From Metellina segmentata (lineage: Eukaryota; Arthropoda; Arachnida; Araneae; Tetragnathidae): a stretch of DNA of 64,000 nucleotides. The position numbers were made by a program, and so were the translations under genes. The stretch's first letter is position 1, and each line of letters opens with the position of its first letter. Below the pieces are notes generated by a model, which saw nothing but the letters and a program-made list of their open reading frames with translations, was not told the origin of the DNA and did no database searches. The stretch spans positions 49,357,509-49,421,508 of the forward strand of contig OX375882.1 in assembly GCA_947359465.1 (NCBI GenBank). Reading direction: 5' to 3'. Shown one piece after another: positions 22,201 to 31,200 of the stretch.

Positions 22201-25200
22201 CCAACGTATCCCCCAGGTTTTATTGAGCATTAAATTATAGTATACAGCTTATTTTAGGTTCAAATGATAGGTAAAAGAATACATACTTGTATTCAAATTG
22301 AAAATTTATCAATAACCTACTTTTTATATCTTTTTATTCATTTGGTGAAGTAATCAGCACATATTACTTCCTCAATGAGTATTTCCTGTACTGCCTTTTT
22401 GCAATTTGCACAGTTATTTTTGTGTGGTTCCCATACAAATTCTCCACTTTGCATTTCAATCTTTTAGTAGTGATGTCTTTTATATCTACCTGCAAGAAAA
22501 TCTGAGCATTTGCAGCATTAATTTTAGATGCCACAAATGGAGTCCAAAGCTCGTCATAAAGTTGCAGGATGAAATTTCTCTTGTTAAGTTTCTTCTTTCC
22601 TGTCACTTCTTTCACAAAACCAAGCATTTACTGACCTGTCTAAAATATTAAAAAAGTACTTGCATGGGTGAGCGACGAGATCCTGATTGTATTGTGTACA
22701 GGCACACCATTTGGTCTACAATGTCGATGCCATACTTAGTCTGATTATAACAATGTACTTTTTCTGATGTCTTCTCATTAATATCAATGGTAACAGTAGA
22801 GTGAAGAGAACTTAATGTAACAAAGCATTTTTGTTCATCTTTTCCTGATAAGCAGTAAGTTTTATATCTGAGCCTTTTCTGAACAATATAGTGGAACATA
22901 GAAGTTGTTTTCCAACATTTCTATTGGTGGCACCTCTCTGCAGTTTTTTCAGTGTTTCTACTAGGCTTGGGCATTTTGATTTCAATTGTTCACTATTTTA
23001 AGGATGTAAAATAGTTATCTGTGGTTATGTTTATCCCTCTTCCCAAAGTGTGTCGCCAATCACTACTAAATTACATTCATTGTGTTATGAATTATTGCTC
23101 ACAGCTGGTGAGGGCTTTTAATGCTTGTAAACAGGATGTAGAGGTGAAAGACAAAATGGAAGCTACTTTCAATGTTCTTACAAGGTAATTATAGCCATTA
23201 ATCAAGAAAAATTTCGCACCATCACTGCAAAATGTAATAGGGGCCATTTTGGATTCTTCCTGTCTTTCTAGGTACAGGGTTCAATATCTTCACTTCTATG
23301 ACAGCTAAGCCAAAGTGATTATATACACATTAAGTATAAGAACTAAATAATTTAAAGTCATGAAATATCAACTTATTCAATCCATGGGCCAGATAGTTAC
23401 AAGGCGGGGAAAAACGCGAGAGGTCAGAAAAGGACCCTTCCATCTTATACTTTATAGTGTTAAACAATACTTAATTTTAGACTGATTTTCTCTTACTATC
23501 AGTTGAAAAATGCTGTTTTGTAATTGAATCCAAATTAATTTTTATTTTACAATTTTCTTAATTGTATTTTGGTTATGTTTGATTTATATCTTTAAGACAA
23601 ACAAATAAATAATAATGGCCTTAAAAACGTTTACATTCATTTTACATGCTCATTTCTAAAATCTTATAAATAAAAGGACATATAATTTGCAGAGTAGATA
23701 AATCTCTGAACAAATTAACTTTTTGCTTTGTAGTGATTTTTTAGTTGATTCATTTTGTCACAAGCAGTTGATTAAGTTCATTCTTTGAATTATCGTGAAT
23801 CACTTACAAGTTCGAGTTACCTTTCTGATCTAATAAGTAGTATCTTTGAAAGCTGAAGGTTTCACTTATAGTCATAGTCATAGTCATATAGAGTGGGGAG
23901 GTCAGGAAAGCCCTAGGTGCTGATTCCACTAGGGAATATTGCACCACACCCCATTGTTTTTCGATATTCCTGTCAGAGAAAGCCAGATTCCTTGAGAAAG
24001 GCCAAAAGGCTTTTGACAGGTTCTTCGTGAATTGTATCAAGTTCTGTTCCAAGACCTAGACTTGAGTGCCTTATGTGAAGCAGAGCTTCGCATTCAAAAA
24101 GTATGTGGTGGGCAGTTTCCTCCACCATATTGCATTTTCTGCATAGAGGTTCTTCTTTAAAGATTCCCATCCTATGAAGGTGTTTTCTTAGGTGATAGTG
24201 GCCTGTGAGAAATCCAACTATCACCCTCATCTTACCCCTGCTAAGACGAAGGATCTGAGAAGATGTTTTCATAGAAGGTTCTTGAATCATAAGCCTTGCA
24301 TGTTTTTGATCGGTGGTTTGCTTCCACTTTTTTGTAGTTTCTTTAAGCATTCTTTCTCCTATCACCCTTTTTGCGGTAGTCTTAGAGATCCCGCAAAAAG
24401 GCTCAGGGCTTAAAGGTAGGTCTGCAGTCCCCAGTTTGGCTAACTTATCTGCATTTTCGTTTCCTTCTACACCAGTATGCCCTGGTACCCAAGTAAGAAA
24501 GATCCTATTATGGGTCCCCAAGTCATGTAGAAGGTTCCTACATTCCCAAACAAGTTTGGAGCTTATTTGGAATGAGTTTATTGCCTTTAAGGCTGCTTGA
24601 CTGTCACTGAATATGTAGATTTTCCTATTTGAGTAGGATCTTCTAAAACATTCTTGTAGACAGTAGATGATAGCAAGCAGTTCCGCTTGAAATACTGTGG
24701 CATGTTTTCCTAATTTTCGGGAAATCCTTGCCTTAGGTCTGATCCCACATATTCCAGCACCTGCCTTTTCGTTTTGTCTGGAGCCATCTGTGTACCACAC
24801 AATGTCTCCATTTGTGAGCTTGTAGTTTTCCTCTTTCCATTCCTCTCTTAGGTCAATAAGTACCTCAAAGGGTCTTTGAAAGAGGAATCTTGTCTCCATG
24901 ATGTCGGAGGGCATCAAAAGTATAGGGTCAAAGAATTTTTGGTTAATACTGGTGTGGGACTTTTGGCTGGCAAAATCCATCCACAGTCCAGCGTTTTCCA
25001 GTCTGTAGGAACTTCTTCTGGCAGCACCGCTGATAAAGATATCAAATGGGACGACAGATAGAATAATTTCCATGGCTCTGGTGGGAGTGGAGGACATAGC
25101 ACCTGTTATACTCAGGCAGGCAGCTCTTTGAAGACTGTCTAGCTTGGTCTTAACAGTCAATTGTTCCGTCTTTTTCCACCAGACCACAGCCGCATAGGTC

Positions 25201-28200
25201 ACAATGGGTCTAATAGCCATAGTGTATAGCCAATAGGTCATCTTTGGCCTTAGACCCCATGATTTACCAAGAACTCTTCTACATCGTAGAAGTCCAACTT
25301 TTGCTTGGTTAATTTTACTTTTCAGATGCTGATTCCAGGTTAATTTAGTGTCCAGTATAACTCCCAGATATTTAACCTCGCTCAGCATATTTACTTTTTC
25401 CCCTAGTAGGGTAGGTATATCACTTTTGTCAATGCAGGTTCTTCTTCGTGTAAATGGGACAAGAGTAGTCTTTTGAGGATTTACTCTCAAATTCTTTTCA
25501 CAGCACCATCTTGCGATTCTGTTCAGGGTCCCCTGCATGATATTTATCACCGTTTTCTCATCCATGCCCGATATGTAGACGACAATGTCATCTGCATATC
25601 CCTGGGCATAAATGCCGCTTTGATTGAGGTCTGCAATTAGGTCATCAACCACCAGATTCCACAACAGAGGGGAGAGAACTCCTCCCTGAGGGCAGCCTCT
25701 AGTGGGTCTAGCCTGAAGTGTTGCCCCAAACAACTCTGTTGTAATAATTCTGTCTGCTAACAAGGAGTTTATCCATTTGCAGACCTGTGGTTCAATAGCT
25801 CTGCTGACAGCAGCAGCAGCGATTGAGTTAAAAGAGGTATTATCGAAAGCACCCTCAATATCAAGAAAAGCTGCCAAAGCCATTTCCTTGCACTCCAGGG
25901 TCTTCTCAATCTTTACAACCAGGTGTTGCAAAGCCACCTCTGTAGATTTACCGGGTTGATAGGCAAATTGGTTTTTGTGAAGAGGTCTGGTACTCCTCAT
26001 TACATCCCTAATGTGTCTATCAATTATTTTTTCCATACACTTAAGTATGAAAGATGATAGACTGATAGGACGAAAGTTCTTAGCCTGGTCATATTGGCTT
26101 TTTCCAGGTTTGGGCAGAAAGACTACCCTTGCCTTTCTCCATGGTCTGGGGATATATTCAAGAGCTAGACTAGCTCTGAACATTTTACACAAGACCCGTG
26201 AGATGAGATCGGCCGATTTCTGAAGCACAATCGGTATTATCCCATCTGGTCCTGGAGTTTTATATGGTTCAAATGAGTTGATAGCCCATAGTACTTGTTT
26301 AACAGTAAAAATTTTCTTGGCAACTATCCAGTTTTCCCTTCTCACCCTTATTGGATATCCCAGGGGAGAAGGGTTTAACTCATTAGGTACCAAGTTGGAG
26401 TTTGGAAAATGTGTCTCAACCAGAGTCTCTATAACTTCTCTGCCAGTTTTGGTATAGCCACCGGAATTATTCTTAAGGGTCCCCACCAATATTGGTGTAT
26501 CTCTTTTAAGAATTTTGTGGAGTCTAGCGCCCTCAGCGGTACTTTCAACCGAATCACAGAACTTCCTCCATGAATTCCTTTTGGCCATTCGAACAGCTTT
26601 GTTGTATTCTGAAAGTAGGCACTTGTATTCTTCCCACTTGCCAGATTTCTTTGCTTTCCTGAAAAGTTTTCTTACTGTCTTCCTCTGCCTCATAAGGTCT
26701 TGGTTCCACCATGAGTTAGGTTGTTTGCCTTTCCTTAGAAGCAGGGGACAGTTATTTGTATATGAAATATAGATTGCCTGCTGCAGGCCGTCTGCGAACA
26801 GTTCTAGATCGTAAGTATCATAGATTTTCCGAGAGAAGTCCTCCAGGTAATTCTGGAGTTCATTGTAAAAAAAGGTCCAGTTCGTCCTTTTGGGATCTCT
26901 GAACGTCTTCTCCCAGTGATATTCAGATTTCAGTGAGAAGTGGATAAATTGATGGTCTGCCATTGAAGGCTTCTCATCAACATGCCAATTGTGAATATAA
27001 CTACTTAGTTCAGGGCTGGCTAAGGTTATATCAAGTACTTCCTTTCTTACACTGGTTATAAAGGTCGGTTTGTTTCCTACATTTAAGATATCTAGGTTAT
27101 TTTCAAGTACAAAGTCTAAAAGAGCTTCACCTCTGTCATTGATATTGGAGCTGCCCCAGATTGTGTGGTGTGCATTCACATCACAACCGAGAATCAATCC
27201 CGATTGCTGTTCTGCACACGCTGTCAACAATCTCTTCAGCTCTGCACTCACAGGATCTTTTTCCTCATATGGCAGGTACCCAGAGCCTATCAAGATTTCT
27301 CTGGTTCTCCCGCCATTATGAAGAGTTATCTTTGCGACTGCCAAATCCCTAGAACAAAGTTCATGGATCGGCATTGCATCGATGTTGTTGTTAATAAGTA
27401 AGCAAGCTCTTGGAGAGGAGCTTGCAAAATCATAAATTAACTTACCTCCACTGTCCTTTAATCCCCTGATGCCTTCTTTGTACAGCCAGGGTTCTTGGAT
27501 TAGGGCAATGTGGATTCCCTCAGTCCGGAAAACCCCACTGAGGTTGGCTGCAGCAAGTCGTTTATGCTGCAGGTTGGCCTGCAGGAGCTTCATTGACATT
27601 GTCAGTGGAAGCTGTAGCAGGTTTTTCCAGAGCCCTAGCCTGCACTTGGGTAAAGCCTATGTAGAATTTACATTCTCTACCCATCAAGGTCTTGGCATCT
27701 TGTTCTGGAATACTTACCACAATGGTTCTACCCTCATTACCAGATTTTTGGTTGAGGATTCCCCATTCTGTGGCAGTTAGTCCTCCGTTCTGAGCTTCTA
27801 CTTTTTGTAGAATCTCTTTACCGGAGAACTTGTTGTATATAGCTGGGATCTTGGCTATAAATTTTTTGGTTTTAACTATTTTGCGTGCCTCGTCAACAAG
27901 GAGGGACAAGCCGTTCCATGGTGACATTTCTCTACCAGTTCTGGTCAGCCATTGGCTGCTGTTAGAGTCGGCACAGAGGATAATTATAGCTCCTCCTTCC
28001 AGACGACAATATTTGAATTGAGGTCCTGTTCCCGGAGGAACGCCCTCAATCTTAGACATTGCGTCTAGTTGGAAGGTCATCAGCTGTTCTTCTGACAGTT
28101 TCTGGTCTGGATATCCTTCCACGACAACTGCCATCTTCACAGCCGATAAGGTGTCACTATAACTAGGGTCTGCCCCGTTTCCGGGTTTAGCCCTCTTTGT

Positions 28201-31200
28201 TGACATTTTCTCCTGAGAGTGGGGAGTACTACCATCCGACCTTGGCCTCTTGGTAGAGGGCCTGATCGGGGTCTGTAACTCCTTTCCCTTTGGAGTGGTT
28301 TTGGCTTTTGGTTTGGGTCTGTTCTCTACCCATGTACCCTCAGCTAACTTCCTTTCTTTGGTCAGCCTTTTTTTGGCAGCCCCAGAGATTTTTTTCCTCT
28401 GTATATCAATCCTGTCAAGCCCCAAGACTATCTTTTGGAGATCTCGATCTCCTTCAAGGTCTGTCTGTGGGGTTGCAGGGCCTGATCCTGAGGATTGGGT
28501 CTCCATCAAGGTCTGATTATCTTCCTCTTTGGAGTCGGTGGTTTGATTTTTGTTTTCATTATTTTTTTCCATAGATTGGTGTATATTCCGCAGGAATTAT
28601 GCAGTCCACCCCGCCAGAGCCTGCATACCAGGGTAAGGCAAATTACTCCTAGAGGTCGCCAAGCACTCTAGGAGGCTCCGTAAAAGGCACCAATTAACCG
28701 TCGGTACCATACACCCATCAGCACGGGTCGCATAACACCTTGGGTTAACGGAAGCTGGTCCGCGCCCCCTTATTCAATATTCGGGGATATCCTGAGTATG
28801 TTTCGGCTCAGGACTTTCGGCTATCCGCCACCTGCCGACGCGCCCGGTAGCAGAGCTCATGCCCCGGGAAGGTTTCACTTACATTTTAATCAGAGTAAAA
28901 TAAACTCGCTGAAATTAAAAGACGACCATGATTTATACAAAATAATTATTTAAAAAGCTGTATTTTTTTTAAGTTTCAGGAAAATCTGAATTAATGTTGT
29001 AAAATTTGGGCTTGTTGGTATGTAAAAACAATAAAAGACTATTTCTGTGGAACAGCACATTTACTGAACATCTCAAAACGGCCCACATGAATAATACAAT
29101 ATTAACACATAAGAAGGGAAACACGTTACTACATGCTCGAAGTCAAGTCCAACTTGGACTGCCAAACAGTGATGACTCAAGTCTTTCTCGCACCTGAAGT
29201 ACTGGCGCCAGTCACATTTGCCTATGCAAAGGAATCTTCCTGTTAATCATGCTGAAAGACTATCCTAACTTCACACCTTCCCTCCAATTTCCATTGCTGG
29301 CCCATGCATCCAGTTAAGCACATGGAAACTAAACTGGATGCAATGTCAAAAAGGTAGTTCTTTTTTTCCTCGTTAAATAGAGCCTGTGTAAAATGTGTGT
29401 ATAGGTTTGTGTCCCAAATGGTCACAGCCAATACCAATGCTTACCTGCTGAAGCTAACAGACCACCCAGCATTAATGAAAATAGACATGAACACAGATAT
29501 GCAATACGATAAAATATACACGACACTAAATGAGCCCTTAAATATAACTGCAGAGATGTACTATATATATGCACCCTAATACCTTTCAATCTGGCCATTT
29601 ACATAAAATGAATTGGTAGATCTTTTATCTATGGTTTCACCAGTTTCTTTCCATCTAGAACAGTCTGTTGATTGAATCTTGGTTCAAGACAACCACTTCA
29701 TCCTGTACTGAGAACTCAATGTCTCTGGACGTTAATTTATGATGCCTCACATATTTCTCTTACAAACTCTTTGAAACATCAGCAGCATATGCTGCGGCAT
29801 CCTTCAGGTGCTTCCGTAGCTCTTGCTGGTTAACTGCCACTGATTCACCTATTTCTTTAATTTTCTTGGCGACTTTTGTTTCACCCTTTCCTACATTTGC
29901 AATTTTTCGCATAGCTTCAAAAGATTAAAGTTAGGAGTTGCAAATTATTTCATTTCACAGTGAGGATAGCTAGAAATAAAAATGATGGGAAAAGAGTGAT
30001 TTTTTTCATTACTAGTTTTTTTATGGTACATGAGACTCAAGGAAGGATATTCTACTCAATATATTTCTCAGAGTTGGATTTAATCACTTTTCAATATCAT
30101 GACTATTGATAACTAATGGTACTGAAGTTCAAAAGGCAGGCTAAAAAGATATCAATTCTATCTTTGTATCATTTTTGAAGATAATTTCACTTAGAAATAG
30201 GGTTGCTATACTCTGATTGACATGAAACTGGCTTGGGAACATTTATTTAAAAAAATTCTGAATGTTTGATATCTACTTAGTTTTGCTCTCAGTGACATTA
30301 AATATTTCAATATTATTTGTATCATTTTTGCAACAATATTCTTAAAGGTTATTTGAATTCCTTACCATCAATCGAACAAAATCTTCACAAATGACCGCAA
30401 CATATGCTACTTATGGAAAGGTGGTGAAATAATTTTTTCCACTTCTGTATATCAAATTATTAAATACGTTCATTAGCATTCTTGGGAGTTTTTGTTATTT
30501 TCTAATTATTTTCCCATAGGACTTCAAAAAGAAGAGTTATAGGGCTTTAAAAGGATGTTTGTGTGATAGATGTAATGAGGTATCTGGAAATGCTTACGCA
30601 CTGTCTGCACCTTTACAAATTGGAGACAAAGTAGTTATATCTGGCGAAATATGTGGAACTGTTCAGTATGTGGGGCATGTTGACTCGGTTGCTTTTCCCG
30701 AAATTTTTATAGGATTGCACCTAGATGAAGCAGGTAGGTGTTAAGTTTTATGCAGTAATTTTTCCAATATATTGTGTAAGTTTATAAAACAGTGGATACC
30801 AAGTTACAGATAGAAAATTTACAAGGGGATTTTGATAAGATATCCGAATGGGCTGTAAAATGGGGTATGTCATTTAATGTAGGGAAATGTCAAGTTCTGC
30901 ATATGGGTTACAGGAACAGTGGAGCCGAGTACAGGCTGCAGGGAGTAAAGGTAAAGGAGGGAGAAACAGTCAAGGATCTTGGGGTGATAATTCACAGGGA
31001 TTTTAAAATGGGTCATCAATGTTCAGCTGCGGGTAAAAAGGCTAATAGGTTACTGGTGTATATTAAAAAGACTGTAACTTCAAGGGATAAGAATATAATC
31101 TTGCCGTTATATAAGGGTTTAGTAAGACCACATCTAGAATATGCTGTACAATTCTGGGCTACATATATGAGAAAGGACATAGAATCAATTGAAAGGGTTC

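Larger units (their letters stand above)
23869..28867 (-). mobile_element. full-length I/R1-group LINE
   Basis: A 4999-bp non-LTR retrotransposon bracketed by a perfect 14-bp target-site duplication. Transcript order on the minus strand: 5' UTR (28867-28573, noticeably GC-richer), ORF1 (28572-27562), ORF2 (27599-23973, overlapping ORF1 by 38 bases), a short 3' UTR, and a 3' tail of three TATGAC units instead of poly-A. Both ORFs are uninterrupted. A C-terminal RNase H and a simple-repeat tail place it in the I/R1/Nimb/LOA group rather than Jockey. It sits antisense in intron 3 of the CAP-Gly gene. Confidence 0.95.

Noticed and set aside
23108..23187. Exon-like plus-strand segment (AG...GT, reading LVRAFNACKQDVEVKDKM) in intron 3 of the CAP-Gly gene
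   Set aside because: It lies inside the piggyBac relic, antisense to its transposase, and its end phase would create an immediate stop in exon 4.
24192..27780. Many plus-strand open frames across the LINE
   Set aside because: Antisense shadows of the two LINE ORFs.
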